Positions 1 through 12,519 of a stretch of DNA of 64,000 nucleotides are shown piece after piece. The notes under the pieces are model-generated. The model was given only the letters and a program-made list of their open reading frames with translations, was not told the DNA's origin and ran no database searches. Every line of letters starts with the position of its first letter. Within the stretch, counting starts at the first letter, position 1. This DNA is from Enoplolaimus lenunculus (taxonomy: Eukaryota; Nematoda; Enoplea; Enoplida; Thoracostomopsidae), in the NCBI GenBank assembly GCA_030248215.1, contig JASANG010002156.1:288178-352177 (forward strand). Reading direction: 5' to 3'. The translations under genes and the position numbers were made by a program.

Positions 1-219
1 GTCACAAATCAGCTTTGAAGTTCTTGCAGCTGCAAAATATTCACTGGCATTTACGTTGTTTTATCTAATGAACGCAGTTGGAAGTCGTTTGAATTTCTTG
101 CACCTGCAGTTTAGTTGGTCAATCGGAATGTTCCTTTGAAAATACTTGCAGCTGCAAGTATCTCGTGCAAGTTGCAGCTGCGAGTTCTCGCTGCAAAAAC
201 TTGAACGTGTGAATGGGGT
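1..219 (-). repeat. Dispersed repeat, TGCAAGT family, truncated by window start
   Basis: The stretch is dense in the motif GCAGCTGCAAG and ends with TTGAACGTGTGAATGGGG, which is the reverse complement of the end seen at about 4996 and resembles the end near 36190. An internal stretch (TTTGAATTTCTTGCACCTGCA) recurs near 33725. Copies therefore share ends and body, which marks a dispersed mobile repeat, probably non-autonomous. The family could not be assigned. Confidence 0.5.
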
Positions 220-530
220 TTTAGGCTGGCGTTTAACTGACTGTGTTTTGATTGCGTGATCAAAATTTGTGTAGCTACAGCTCAGCAATGTTTACTAAAA
301 CTTTTGAAATATTTGTGCTTAACTGCGTGTCATTTGATTTTTTTAATTTTGCTAAGTAGTTAGTGTATAATATAGATGATGAGCAGACAGCAATAAGCTT
401 TGCGTAAGCCTTTATCAAAGCGTTAACCTTAAATGTGGGGGAAGTGTACAAGAGGCGAATTTTACAGTTATTATAAATTTGGCCAATGTTACTTTTAGGG
501 GCTGAACACTAGTGTAAGTATATTCCTATC

Positions 531-750
531 ACGGTGCAAACGGAGATCAAAATTGCGGAGCCGGAGGTCAACAAAATTGGTCGAAGAAGTACTTAAAATT
601 ATATTTAATTGGCTAAATTTTAGCAAATCTCTGACAAAACACATGAAATATATATAAATATTGTAAAATTCTGCGCAATTTTATACCGAAATAGCCTGAA
701 CCTCCGGCAGAAATCCTATTTTCTGCCGGATGCAGACCTCCGGTTCTAAG
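531..750. repeat. Short CCGGAGG-type inverted-end element
   Basis: The element begins with GGTGCAAACGGAG and ends with the inverted CTCCGGTT motif. Its AT-rich middle matches the elements near 42600, 44560 and 52450. It contains no reading frame. The rest of 220-1675 holds only AT-rich sequence and a partial ACCGGA-type element end near 1430-1520. Confidence 0.45.
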
Positions 751-1675
751 CAAAATTTAGTGTTAGCTTAAGCTTACTCTAACGGTGTCCAGCGGTAATA
801 CAGTATGCCGGTCAAGTAACGTGGGCCTTAAAATTTTGTTTATTGTGAACGTATTAGTGATACTTATATTGTGTTCTCTGTTTATTTTCGTTTAAACAGT
901 GAAGTAGCGTTGAACCAATATTGTAAAATAAACTACCGATATGCTATATTCCGATACTTATACTTAGATACCCAGTCTTTCTTTCTACGCTATACCGCAA
1001 AATTTGGAAATAGTAAATAAAAATTACAATTGACTAATGCAGGTATACTTTAGTGCTCTGACTTCTAGCCTTACTTGCACGTACTTATAGTTTATTGTAG
1101 CCACAAAATCAGCTGTGCCCACACAACTGAAAAAAATATTTTAATCTTCAGGTCCTCAATTTAGGTTAGGATTCAGCTCAATATAGCCGCAACGGCCTCG
1201 TGATATAAGAGTAGGTATGTATTTCTTAAATGTAAGTTGCGGGATGATTCATTCGAATCGCTTGAAAATTGATTATACCGATAACGATAGCTTGATTTGT
1301 CGTTACCGAAGCATCGGTTCTACACTACAGTGAAGTTCTGTGTTTTTGAATGTTTACAGTAAAATATTTGCATTTTAGCTTTGTGTGCAAAATATAAAAG
1401 GCGACAAAACAATTCAAACTTTTAACTGGAATTACAAAATACCACAACCGAAAAAAACAACCCTTGTTACCGAAAAGTTCATTTTTAACGCTATTTTATG
1501 TCTTAAATTTAATGGGAAATTAGTTTAATTAAAATTAGCGATACGAATTTTTAGGTATTTTATGTTTTGAAGATCCTCACTTTTACCTAAATTCGCCTCT
1601 AATGTATCTTTAGTGAATTTCAGAAATAATTAAATACCGACACACATTCTTTGTTTTTTCTTCTATGAACTCGAT

Positions 1676-1812
1676 GGACCATGTAAAGATCAGGAGCGGA
1701 ACGTTTTTCTTTAGGACTGTAATAGAGTAAGCTTTAGCTTTAGACTAATTTTTGCTTGGCTTTAGGCTTAGGAATATGTTCGTTCTTAGGCTTAGACTTT
1801 CACCGGTCTTTC
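1676..1812 (+). mobile_element. Telomere-hexamer MITE (hAT-like), degenerate copy
   Basis: The copy starts with CCATGTAAAGATCAGGAGCG and continues with the family's purine-rich body, AGAGTAAGCTTTAGCTTTAGACTAA. It then carries CTTAGGCTTAGG blocks. The right end is decayed. The family is described in full at 46538-46684, where the 8-bp target duplication is perfect. Confidence 0.6.
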
Positions 1813-2035
1813 AAAGATTTCAAAAAAAAAATGGCGGATGCATCGAAATTTTAAAGATTTTGAATGAATTTAGTCAGTCTGTCAATTAAATTTTCAGCTT
1901 TTATTTTACAGCTAAAAATTTCAAAACAGGAATTAATTTACGTTTTGTCCTATTTTATTGCCCTACATAGGCGGCTTGCCTCATTGGACCGTCAAATCTG
2001 TCCCATTCATTTCCATATTTGCTTTGCATAGAATA

Positions 2036-2092
2036 GGGCACATGCAAAGATCAGGGGCGGAGAGTTCTTATGTGGGACTAGAATAGAGAACT
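2036..2092 (+). mobile_element. 5' stub of a telomere-hexamer MITE
   Basis: The first 55 or so bases of the family are present (CATGCAAAGATCAGGGGCGG followed by GGGACTAGAATAGAG). They stop exactly where the TA-family element at 2093 begins, which suggests that the TA element inserted here and the rest was later lost. Confidence 0.5.
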
Positions 2093-2497
2093 TACTGTAT
2101 TGCCCCCAATAAGAGGGGCGTCCCCATTTTGAGTCTGAATCAATTGGAGTCTGTATCCCTAATGAGAGTCCGTACGCGGATAGAGTCCGTAAACCCTAAT
2201 TAGAGTCCATAAATGTCAAATAACCCTAATTGCAGCGCATAAATAACTCCAGGACCAAATAACTTGAGTTCGAAATTTTAACGCGTGCTTAAATTTTGAA
2301 AGTACATTCCTAAGTATAACCTTGTACTATCTCTGAAGCTATTAACACAAGACAAATAAACGTTTACTTCAACGGATAATTGCAGTACCGGATATATTTC
2401 AGTAACGAAAGGCGGCGGAGCGTGGGTTAAAATAAATAACAGTCTGTAACCGAATACAAGGAGGGTACCCTCTGGAGAGGCCAAATAAAAATCAGTA
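2093..2497 (+). mobile_element. TA-family MITE (Tc1/mariner-like), 3' end lost
   Basis: The copy begins TACTGTATTGCCCCCAATAA. It then shows the family's tell-tale body of degenerate repeats (AGAGTCCGTA, AGAGTCCATAAATGTCAA). It ends at GAGGCCAAATAAAAATCAG without the inverted terminal repeat. Better copies at 10698 and 20251 give the consensus. It has no coding capacity. Confidence 0.75.
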
Positions 2498-2730
2498 TAG
2501 TATTAAAGTTGTCGTAACCTTTGTTGACGCCTAAAATTGTATCATTCTGGATACAGTATTTAAGTAATATTATACTCATTTCTCCATGTGTATAACAAAG
2601 CCTGAACAGACTCATATGTGTTTGGCAGGGTAGAACCGGAGGTAAAAATAGATCCAGAGAAAGGCTTGTGGTCCACTCTTAATAGGATTTCGCTTAACCT
2701 GCTGTATAGTATTCGTTTAATAAATTAGTG

Positions 2731-5700
2731 ATGCGTCAAGTTAAAGCTGGCGATTGTGAATTTGCGTATCCTTCGGACGAACTAAACGAGCTTCGTGATA
2801 GCACATGTGACCGATTCAATTTCGATGCATTACGTTTAAGGTTGCAACAGGATGGGTAAGTTGCCGGATCGGTCGCCAGATGAGAGCCAGGGAGAAGCTT
2901 TGGAATCCATAAAAATTCTCGCTTAGAAAAGATTTAACCTCGCTTGTCACAGTCATTCGGAAATCCGTGTATGCTCCTGTTGAAAATTTTTAACGTGCCG
3001 TACAGTTGCCTTTGCAAAATTCCAGGGTGCGGCTCGAGACCCACTTTGTGGCTGTTACACAAAATCGGCCTCCGGCTCCAAAGGATTATTTACGGGTAGG
3101 TTAAGCAAATTGTGGAAACGGAAATCTTCGTGATTGTAGCGTTTTTGTTTTTTTGGGACAATTTACTCTGCCCATCAAGGGCCGTGTATCGGTTGTAGAG
3201 CCGGGGGAGGCTGGCTTTTCACCCCTTCAAAACTCTTGCACAATATCATTTAGTTCATATGGCTGAGTTCATTGCCGACGTCATACCACAAAAGTGAGCG
3301 TCCGTTTCGTGTGAACATGATCCGATTTACGCAAGGTAGCATAGAGTCAAAGCCAATGCGCTAACGCACTAGTACCGGTAAAATGTTGCGAGCGCAGTCC
3401 GCTAGATTCTATACTCGTATAGTATGTTGGATATGTTCCAGCACAAAATTCAAGTTTACTACGGAACGGTGGAGGTAGGTATATAATGCGTGCAAGGAAA
3501 CAGCCACAGAATTAGTAGTCACCAAAAAAGTTAGTCGGAAAAAGTTGGAAGGCTACAGCCAATGACCTGCCCCGCTCCGCGGTTCGTGCTCATTCATTGT
3601 AATTTAAGATGATCTCAGCAGCTTCAAAAATCAATTTCACGTCAAAGTTGGCTCATTTCCAGTGGTTGAAAAACAATGGGAACTCCATAAATATGTCAAT
3701 GGAGCTCGAACTGCCGTCTACCTATACAGTTCCTATATAAAGTCTGCGTACGTATGAGCAATGCGGACGGTAGCCGAGCACATGTAATTTATAGTCAAAT
3801 TTCCAATTGAACCTAAGTTTTCATAAAATACATTTAGCTCACACTACTTAATGTTGGATATATCGCCGGAAAATTTTTAATTGTTTTCAGATACCTGTTT
3901 ATACGAAACTTTCATCCGAAACAGGTCGTTGAAGATGCTCGGCAACAAATTGTGGCCTATATTAAAAAGGTAAAACAAATTATATTGTTCTATGTTAAAA
4001 GTATATATTAAAAAAGCAAAGTATGTAAATTCTATAAGTATACATAGTACAAAATCTCAAGACTGAAGTCATCATAAGACTCGAACGTCAAGCGTCTGTT
4101 TTCGAGCGGTGATGCTGAACACGTTTCACCCTAAGTTACCGAGTTCAACTCCAAACTGGATGAAATTGCAAAACTACGCTTGAAATCTGTTGCTGGATGC
4201 AGGGCAGGTTGTTTGAATGTGCGGTAGCTTATCTCGGAAATTTGAAATTCATGAACATTTATTTTTTTGGTATGTGGCTACCGGAACACTTGTCCTTATA
4301 AAAGTACCGTACGACATTTGAAAACAAAGGTACATTTTGGTGTGGGACGAAAAAAATGATATTATTTCCTCGTTATCTATGTTGGTAGGTACCGGAACAC
4401 TTGTTCTTACAAAAGTAACGTACGTAATTCAAAAACAAAGATACATTTTGGTGTAGGGCGAAAAATTTGAATGTATTTCGCCTTTACCCGTGTTGAAAAT
4501 GGTAAAAAAAAACGTCATTTCCTTTTTTCATTCAAAATAGGTCCTATAATCATCTCGCCAGCCGACCGGAGGATTCGGTGCTATGCTGTCTGAGTACTGT
4601 GCGTTCTAAATTTCTGGATCTACCACGATTGTTTGATCTGCTTGTTTTTCAGGTAGAACGATCTGAAAACAGAACAATTCTAGATCCTAATGCCCCGGTG
4701 CCGTTAGCCGTTTTGGACGCACGATGTGGCCGCGGATGTGTTCCGTTTATGGAAGTGAATCGCAGAGGACTTCTTTAAGGGTGGCGGTATTAATTTGTTG
4801 TTTCTATGAACTGTATCTTTTTTAGTTTTTCATTAGTAATGACTACTGGTTGTATCACGTAAGCTTTAGCGGCAATTTTTTTGATCAGCGAGTTTGTTTT
4901 TAGGGAAGAAATTCTATTTCACATCATCCGAAAGTGCTCAGTGTTGTTGAAGGCGAGCATGGTAAAGTTTTAATTGTTTTAAATCAATAATATTGCAAAG
5001 TCACTGTTCACACGTGCAAGTTTTTGCAACTGAATCTGCTACGACACAACTTACATTTTTGCAAGTTACAACTGCAAATGTTTCAAGCGTGTCTTGATGC
5101 CGAAAGTATCGCGTAATTTGAAAATGCGTTGTATTAATGCAAAAATCTGAGCGTGTGCATTCGGCATCACAATAGGCTTGAAATATTTGTAACACGATCG
5201 GCACAAGCTTTTTGCGTTGTTTTTTGCAAAACTTAGAGCCACACCGGAAATCAAACGTCGGATTTATGGCGTTCGAGTAAAGCATGATACAATTACTTTA
5301 CACGCGGTCGATGGCAATAACTTCTTGTTTTGGTATACGTGCCTATTTTTGATAGAGGTAGAATCCGACCAAAGCCGGACCAGTTTAACCTATCAACGGA
5401 TTTCCCGCGATGTCTTCGGAGGATGCATATCAAACGTCCAAGTTGGATCACCAGTTTCTGATTTCTTCGGAAACTATCTGTGTGATCCAATTTTTTTGCA
5501 TGAAAACCTGACTACAATTAGCAGATGGCATTACTAGGTTACTAGGACGTTGTTAATACCACCAAGAGACAATAATTACTCTTTTTATAAGAGTGTGCAA
5601 CATCCAGCGTACGTTGCGTTTTTGGTCCACTTCCCCTACTTCCCCCCTTTATTTGGGGGGGGGGGAATATATTGTGCGAACGATGGTATTTCATGTGATA

Positions 5701-8700
5701 GCGACCCCCGAAAATAAGTTGGGGGTCGGCCGAATATGGAACGCCCGGTGTGCACATTTTGTACCACACAAATTTCGTTAGCTGCACATTCTTGTTATAA
5801 AGAGTGGTCATCAACTCTTGATATCACTGAGTTAATTCAAGTTTCTTTTTAAGTTTAATAATTATAATAAACGGTGTTTTTTGTTTGTTTTAGTAAAACA
5901 ATTCTTCACGAATATATTTCAATCCGAACCGCTCACGCTTGATTTTAAATGGCTACGGTGAGTTTTAAGAACAATATTCGAAAATACCTTGTTTACTATT
6001 TCATTTTCTTTTTACGTTTGGAAACTTTTAAGCCGGGAGGGGGTGTTAATTCTTGTCGTGCGGTGTCGTCTTGTGCCGGATGGTGCAATTCGTTGAAGTA
6101 AATTTTTGTTTACATATCTATTTTCGTTGGTGTCCGGCGCTGGCCGGCAATTTGCGTGCGATGCCGCGTATTGCCGTACTTGGTCGAACCGCACCGGAAA
6201 ATATTAAAATTGTCGAAAGCGTAGCATCGTCCTTAGCGGCTACCGATGCATATGCTACACAGGATTTTTAAAAGCTTCGCAATATGACGGCATTTGCATG
6301 TGAATTTTTTGTTTTAAATGAGTTCAATATTGTAAAATTAGGCGAACGGTAATTGGCCACGTCGATTTATATTGAATTTATATTGCGAAGAATATATACG
6401 TGATCAACCATTCATTGAATGCCAGTCATGCCAAAGGACCGCAACAGGTATCAAAACCAAAATGTTTTAATAAATTGAGATTTAGTACTAAAACGGTGTC
6501 TGGCGTCTTGTGTGCTTCAGTCACGATCTGTTGTCACCATTATATATCCGACCGGCCACGTCAACGGGGAATTCTGGATCAGCAATGGCGTAGAAGGTCA
6601 CTCTCAATGTACCTAATACTGGTTTTAAATCAAAATGCTGCGTTAGAAAATCGCAACATTCGGGCAATTTACGTTTCGCAGCGCGATTACCTAGTGGCTC
6701 GTTCGTCATATCTCGGCACGTGGGTGTATCCTGTAATTTGTTTTAAGGAGAAAATGTTTTTTGAACCTCTAGAAGGCAGTTGGTTTTTTATCTGTTTTAG
6801 GGCGATGTATCGCCATGGTTTTACCGGAGTTCATGTCGACAACGTCTATATGAGTCGTGGATCAAGTGACATGATAACCATTTGGACTCCGTTTCAGGTA
6901 AATTTGGAACAAGCACCTAAGAGGCAGTGTCTGCCAGCAAAATTTGCTTGTCGTCCGAGGTAAGACAAAATAAAAGAATGGCATCTCTGGACATCGGAGG
7001 AACTGAGATGAGAAACGATCTAGCTTATAGATTTGTACGAGCTGAGTCCAACAGGAACAGTTCACAAGTTAATGATTGTTTTCAGGTTTCGCTGTCTACG
7101 TTGGACGCAGTTATAAAACCGTTGGGTATGGGAGTGTTGGAAACGAAAACTAGCCGGACTAAAATGGGCAGGCGAAACGCGGCAGAGAACGGTAGGGGGG
7201 CTAAACCAGCGCAAACCCTAGTAAACAATCAAAATTTAGTGCATTCCAAATCCAACGGTCACATTTTAGCAGTGTAATCTATATTGCGGTGAACCAAATA
7301 ACTTTCGGCAAAAGTAAACAGTGGAAACTTTATATGGTCAACAGGAAGCAAAACGTCAGCCTCACAAGGGCTTTATTTGGATTAGCCGTGTGAGCATCTC
7401 CGCCCACATTTCATTGTATTGAAAATCTATTGTTGTTTGGAAGCGAGTGCTCGCTGTATTGCCAAGTCTGAATGAAGCAAGTAATGAAAAAGTTGTTTTT
7501 GATCTGATACGCTGGTTGTGTTACTATATATATTTTTATTTGTTTCGTTTCAGGATACACCAGTCGAAATGGGAACATTAATGATATGTGAAGGTTCTAA
7601 TCATCTTTCAGAGTAAGCAGCGTGAGAACTGATTAAATTGGGTTCTTTAACACTTTACCCGCATTTACCCATATTATGTATGGACATACGATCGGGTGTA
7701 GGTTTTTACAAAAAGCTTAGCTATGCATATAATCATTAAATGCTCTTACGCCCGCGTTTTATTAAACATTTACCCAGGACAAAGTATAGGCCACTCTTAT
7801 ATCTTAACCTTAAATGTTTGGGAAGTCTACAACGCATAGAAATTGTTTTATATTCGTAGCAAATTTTAAATTTTGCGTGAAATTTTACGATTTGTCACTT
7901 AACAGTAATTTTCCACAGGTTTTCTAAGTATTAGGTTTGCTAAGGATTGTGAGCTTGGACTTAAACCAATCAGCGTTATATATATATATTTATATATTAT
8001 TTATGTATAATGTATATATATTGCAGATTTAAATCATTCCATGACAATTATGGCTCACTTGATATTGAAGCTATTGGTTTGATTGGTGGGTTGGTTTAAC
8101 TTTTTGTGTATATTTCACCTTTGCAATATTAAAAATACTACGCCAACTTCTGAACGTTTGTTTATTTTTGCAACACCTGTTATGCGTCTTGGTATGCGTT
8201 TCTGGTCTTTTCGTACTTATCTTGCGTTGGGATTGCGCTGTAACCTATGCCGTGACAACAGTTCGTTTGACAGAGATATTGTATTATTGAAACATTGTTA
8301 ACAATTTGCCAATACTTATATATGCAAACTACTAATGTTTTAATAGATATTCTAAAAACGGCTGCTACGCATTCTAGTACTTCAGTATGCCAATGTTTTG
8401 TAGTTTGATAGTTTTTAGGTACAGGCTGGTTCAGTACGAATCCGAAAGAAATTACGTCCAAATTTGGTGGCCAATGGAGAACGTGTGATTTTAACGCTGG
8501 AGACGTTGTGATGTTTACAATGCGAACTGTTCATATGTCGTCGACAAATTTGACACCGCGAGCACGGATTAGCTGTGATACAAGGTTAAATGCTATTCAA
8601 CTCTGCAATTAGGGTTCGCATGCTCAAGTGTGTGTAGCGCCTATAGCCAGTTCGTCATAGGCCTTGTAGCTTCCAAACATGTAAAAGAACTATTTCAATA

Positions 8701-9421
8701 CTGGCAAAAAAAGTTGCCGGCCAAGGAGGCAAAATATCCGGAAAGGCGTAATGGCACTCCCTCTTCGCATTCTTGCAGGTGCGGATCGGATGCTATTACA
8801 GTTTTGGTTGATTTAGTAGTACAGTGGAACTAAATTAGCTTACTCGTGGTATAAGAGATCGAGTTCCTGTCGTATAATATTCTTTTTCATACAATATTAT
8901 TTCACGCTTTAAGATATATCACATTTTATCCCCCGTAATGTTTTTCTCATATATTTCTTACTCTCTCTCCGTGTGGTATTATATCCGCCATATTCGTATT
9001 AGCATGCCACAAACATAAATTGTCACTATAACAAACGTTTACAATAGATATTTCAGGCAAAAAGAGTAAAGGAAAAATATACCAGAGCAAAAATATTATG
9101 GAAAGTTAAATATCTATTATTCCTTAATGAGGGGAAAAGATTTTGGGAAAACGAATATGGAGGGGATAAAATATTATACCTTAGAAGAGGGAAATGATAT
9201 CATGTGGGAATGAGTATTATACGACACCCTACGGCACTTAATACTCAAGCTAAGGATTTTTTTTTGTTTTCAGGTGGCAACCTGCATGTGATGCTATAGA
9301 CTCAAGATATTTCGGTGATGTTTTGCCTCAAACTACGCCAAAATTTGGCACGTGGACTGATATGGAAACAAATGGAACCGGAGTCACAATGGAAAAATTG
9401 CGTGCAGGATGGGGAATATAA
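2731..9421 (+). CDS. Phytanoyl-CoA dioxygenase (PhyH)-family Fe(II)/2-oxoglutarate oxygenase
   Basis: Ten exons join in frame to 318 residues: 2731-2855, 3891-3969, 4653-4754, 4904-4961, 5894-5957, 6801-6897, 7554-7612, 8027-8085, 8419-8584 and 9274-9421. All introns are GT-AG. The N-terminus has the family signature DGYLFIRNF (about 41-49). The iron facial triad is H154 and D156 in GVHVDNVYMSRG, with distal H253 in RTVHMSS. R264 in RARIS is placed to bind the 2-oxoglutarate carboxylate. Length matches the family. Such enzymes hydroxylate a substrate next to a carboxyl or acyl group; the substrate cannot be read here. The HVD.VYM.RG form resembles the bacterial, algal and marine-invertebrate 'PhyH family protein' group more than classic peroxisomal phytanoyl-CoA hydroxylase. 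I see no peroxisomal SKL end (it ends GWGI). Catalytic residues are intact. Confidence 0.9.
4070..4185 (+). repeat. Degenerate tRNA-like segment of the TTAA element family (intron 2)
   Basis: The order of motifs (AAGACTCGAACGTCAAGC, then a GGTGATG box, then GAGTTCAACTCC in the position of a B box) follows that of the TTAA elements at 18337 and 53467. Divergence is high and the element ends are not recognisable. Confidence 0.3.
4267..4500 (+). repeat. Two-copy tandem repeat, period about 115 bp, in PhyH intron 2
   Basis: ACCGGAACACTTGTCCTTA occurs near 4278 and ACCGGAACACTTGTTCTTA near 4390. Each is followed by the same 60 or so bases (AAAACAAAG.TACATTTTGGTGT). The two copies have diverged by several substitutions. 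They lie upstream of exon 3 and carry no splice site in use. Confidence 0.6.
4996..5285 (+). repeat. TGCAAGT-family dispersed repeat in PhyH intron 4
   Basis: The copy begins GTTCACACGTGCAAGTTTTT and contains repeated TTTTTGCAA/TTGCAAGTT motifs. It is related to copies at the window start, 33560-34060 and 35912-36190. Confidence 0.5.
5570..5812. mobile_element. Foldback-like insertion with a G-homopolymer in PhyH intron 4
   Basis: Imperfect inverted ends (ACTCTTTTTATAAGAGTGTG on the left; the reverse of CACATTCTTGTTATAAAGAGT on the right) flank two C-rich/G-rich hairpins. One has a run of about 12 G near 5656 and the other is GACCCCCG...GGGGGTC near 5702-5728. Short overlapping frames here reflect symmetry, not coding. 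Confidence 0.45.
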
Positions 9422-9440
9422 CAGACTAAACTGTAAAATT

Positions 9441-9655
9441 GTGATTTGCTAGCAGTCTCAGGGCGAAACAATGTCACAAATGTCACACCCATAAACGATG
9501 CGTCAATTCTGGTTTAGTATTGTAAAGTCGGGGGGCTTCAGGTGTAAAAATTGTTGTGATTTGCTAGCAGTCTCGGAGCCAATGAATGTCACAAGAGTCA
9601 CACTCCCAAGAGACACGTCAATTCTGCATTATTTTAGTATTGTGCAGTCGGAGCG
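9441..9655 (+). repeat. Tandem duplication just downstream of the PhyH stop
   Basis: GTGATTTGCTAGCAGTCTC occurs near 9443 and again near 9559, each followed by AATGTCACAA.GTCACACC-like sequence and GCGTCAATTCTG. The repeat starts about 20 bases after the PhyH stop and so probably lies in its 3' untranslated region. No clear AATAAA signal is seen within the next 500 bases. Confidence 0.6.
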
Positions 9656-9659
9656 TAAC

Positions 9660-10697
9660 AATATTTTCATAAACATTTTCGTTTTTTCATCAAGCTTGTA
9701 TGCAAAATAGTCTATTGGCACAAATGTCCTTCGATTACTGCACCACTGCATGCAATAATAGACATTAACGGCGGTGCGTTTCTTTCGATTATCACCAGTT
9801 TTTATATCTTGGCTTGGCTTGACTTTATGCAATATTTATACTCGTATATCTATGCTTAATATTCAGTGATTTTTGTAACAGTTTCATCCGTTATAGTGTA
9901 TGTAACCCATTCATTTTTATTGTTTAATTGTTTAAATTTGTTTTCGAAATCAGCTGACTAAGAAGTGCTAAAACTATAGTTTAACGTCATTGGATGCTTT
10001 TTTATTCCGTTTCTGGCAAAAGTGTTGCAAACACTTCAGAATTTTTCTAGCTCACTCTCTAAAGTGCAATAATCGACTTTCGGTCGAGATTTCACCTCTC
10101 AATTGTACCTAACTTTGTGAAGCATACACGTCTTGGTGCTTCAAGGTTTTAATTTTTTTGTGTAATAGGCATAGTATTACTTACTAAATTATACAACTTT
10201 GGCTTTGTACACCGTCGTATACATAAGGTCAGAGATTCTGGCTTACGCTTAGGCTTAGAAAGTCGCCTAGACTGATACATAGGCTGGCGCATAGTTAAGC
10301 TTTTTGCTAGACAATAAGCGTGATCGTACATATGAGGCAGTGTACAAGAGCCACTACATCAAGGCGAAGGTACGGAATGTGAGTTCCTTAGAAATTGAAT
10401 AAAAAGTGGTCAGCTATCTTTAAGATCTCGACGAGTTGAGTTCAGCGGTATCATATTTATGGCTGGACGATCAACGGTTCAGAAGTTATGGCCCACGAAA
10501 TTATAATGCAATCAAGCACAAAGTCGAACAAAAAGTGTCTATCAACATATATGTAAAACATAAGCGTTACCAGTTTTGTTCGTAGTAAAAACTAACGGAG
10601 AAACGGTTTTTCCTGTTCTTTCAGTTTTTTGATTGGGTGGGAAAAGAGAAAACTTTTATTAAATAAAATATATACTAATGTTAGCAAATAGTTTTAG
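9660..10697. other. Intergenic, nothing recognised
   Basis: AT-rich sequence between the PhyH 3' end and the TA element. It contains a weak CTTAGGCTTAG stretch near 10240-10270, probably a remnant of a telomere-hexamer element. No gene, RNA or clear element end was seen. Confidence 0.4.
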
Positions 10698-11126
10698 TAC
10701 TGTATTGACCCGAACAAGAGGGGGGACTGATATTTATTTGGCCGCTCCAGAGGGTACCCCCCTTGTTATTCGGTTACGGACTGTTATTTATTTTTAACCC
10801 ACGCTCCGCCACCCTTCGTTACTGATATATATCCGGTACTGCAATTATCCGTTGAATTAAACGTTTATTTGTCTTGTGTCAATAGCTTGAGCGATAATTC
10901 AAGGATATACTTAGGAATGTACTTTCAAAATTTAAGTACGCTTTAAAGTTTAGAAGTCAAATTATGTGGTCCTGGAGTCATTTATGCGCTACGATTAGGG
11001 TTAATTGACATTTATGGACTCTAATTAGTGTTTAGGGACTCTGTTCGCTTACGGACTCTTATTAGGGATACGGACTATTGGTTCGTAACCAAAATGGGGA
11101 CCCCTCTTATTCGGGTCAATACAGTA
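10698..11126 (-). mobile_element. TA-family MITE, full length, reverse orientation
   Basis: Both ends are present: TA then CTGTATTGACCCGAA on the left, and TTCGGGTCAATACAG then TA on the right. The element is about 425 bp. The inverted terminal repeats are about 25 bp and the target duplication is TA, as expected of Tc1/mariner-type elements. No transposase frame; non-autonomous. Confidence 0.85.
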
Positions 11127-11221
11127 ACAGCGACGATGTCGTTTCTGGAATGAGATATAATTTCACTCACACGATGTTATTACTGATGGGTGCGACTTCG
11201 ATTTTAAAATGATTGGGTATA

Positions 11222-12088
11222 TACTGTAGCGACCCGAATAAGAGGTGGGTGGGGTAATAAGAAGGGTCCTTATTTTGAGTCTGAATAGGATTTCGCATCC
11301 CTAATAAGAGTCCGTACCGTAGTGACCCGAATATTAGGGGGGACTGGACTGATTTATTTGGCCTCTCCAGAGGGTACTCCACCCTGTTATTGGGTTACGG
11401 ACTGTTATTTATTTTTATCCCGCCCTCCGGCTCCCTTCGTTACCAGTATATATTCGGTATTGCAACTATCCGTTGAATTAAACGTTTATTTGTCTTGAAT
11501 CAAAAGCTTTAGCGATAATGTAAGGTTATACTTAAGAATTTACTTTCAAAAACTGTACTGTATTTGGTGCTGGAGTCATTTAGCGTTACAATTAGGGATA
11601 ATTGACTTTTATGGTCTCTAATTAGGGTTTAGAGACTATCCGTTTACGGACCCTTATTAAGGATACGGACTCCTGTTGATTGGGACTCAAAATGGGGACC
11701 CGTATCTTATTACCCCGACCATCTTATTCGGGTCACTACAGTAAGCGGTTAGAGTCGCTAAACTATAAATAATGTCCATAAATGTCAATTATCCCTAATT
11801 ATATAGCGTAAATAACTCCAGGTCCAAATGAAGTTAAGTTCGAAACTTTAAAGGTTACTTAAGTTTTGAAAGTAATTACTAAGTATAACCTTGCATCGCT
11901 CAAGCTTGTGAAACAAGACAACCGTTTCATTTTAAGGAACAGTTGCAATACCGGATTATCAGTATCGAGGGGTGGTGGAGGGCGGGTTAAAAGTAAATAA
12001 CAGTCTGTAAGTAACCAATAACAGGGGAGCACCCTCTGGAGAAGCAAAATAAATATCAACCCCCCTCTTATTCTCGTCACTACAGTAT
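11222..12088 (+). mobile_element. TA-family MITE split by a second copy of itself
   Basis: The outer copy runs 11222-11320 and resumes at 11743 after the sequence AGAGTCCGTA, ending at CGTCACTACAG (12088). The resumption is seamless: consensus GTCCGTAAGCGGATAG is broken only by the inner copy. Confidence 0.8.
11321..11742 (-). mobile_element. TA-family MITE nested inside another copy
   Basis: The inner copy lies in reverse orientation from CCGTAGTGACCCGAAT to TTCGGGTCACTACAG and is flanked by TA on both sides. Because the host sequence is known from other copies, this nest shows directly that the family duplicates the dinucleotide TA on insertion. Confidence 0.85.
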
Positions 12089-12519
12089 TTTATATCTTTG
12101 TTGTTTTTGCTTGATGCAACGTTTCCAGTTGTGCAACGCGTTAATTTTTAACTTAATTCTTAGTTAATTCATTAAGAAAACTAAAGATATTGCTAGTAGA
12201 TTTTGCCAAACTCAAACCCACAAGTTTTTGACCATATAGTTGGCAGATGTTATTTTTAAATTACTGACACTTGTTATAAAAATTAATATAGTAAAATGTC
12301 ATGTGATTCTCTTAGTATCATTTTGGCACCAGACTGTATCCATATGCTTAAAATATAGTACTTATAAAGCTAAAATTTTGAAATGACATAACCTTTGGAC
12401 CAGAGACCATACCTACAAACATAAGTAGGACCTCTGCTCGTCGGGATTTATATTAAATAAGCGAAAAGGGTCCACATTTTGAACCTCGGCCCAACTTCTA
12501 TAGTTATTACTGTGACCCG

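Noticed and set aside
6400-6963. Long plus-strand frame of 187 codons within the PhyH gene
   Set aside because: Only its 3' part (exon 6, 6801-6897) is coding. The upstream part is open by chance in intron 5: joining exon 5 directly to exon 6 gives the family's contiguous FKWLRAMYRHGFTGVHVD.
7979-8022. TATA-rich tract before PhyH exon 8 as a promoter
   Set aside because: It lies inside intron 7 immediately before a used acceptor; simple AT repeats are common in this window.
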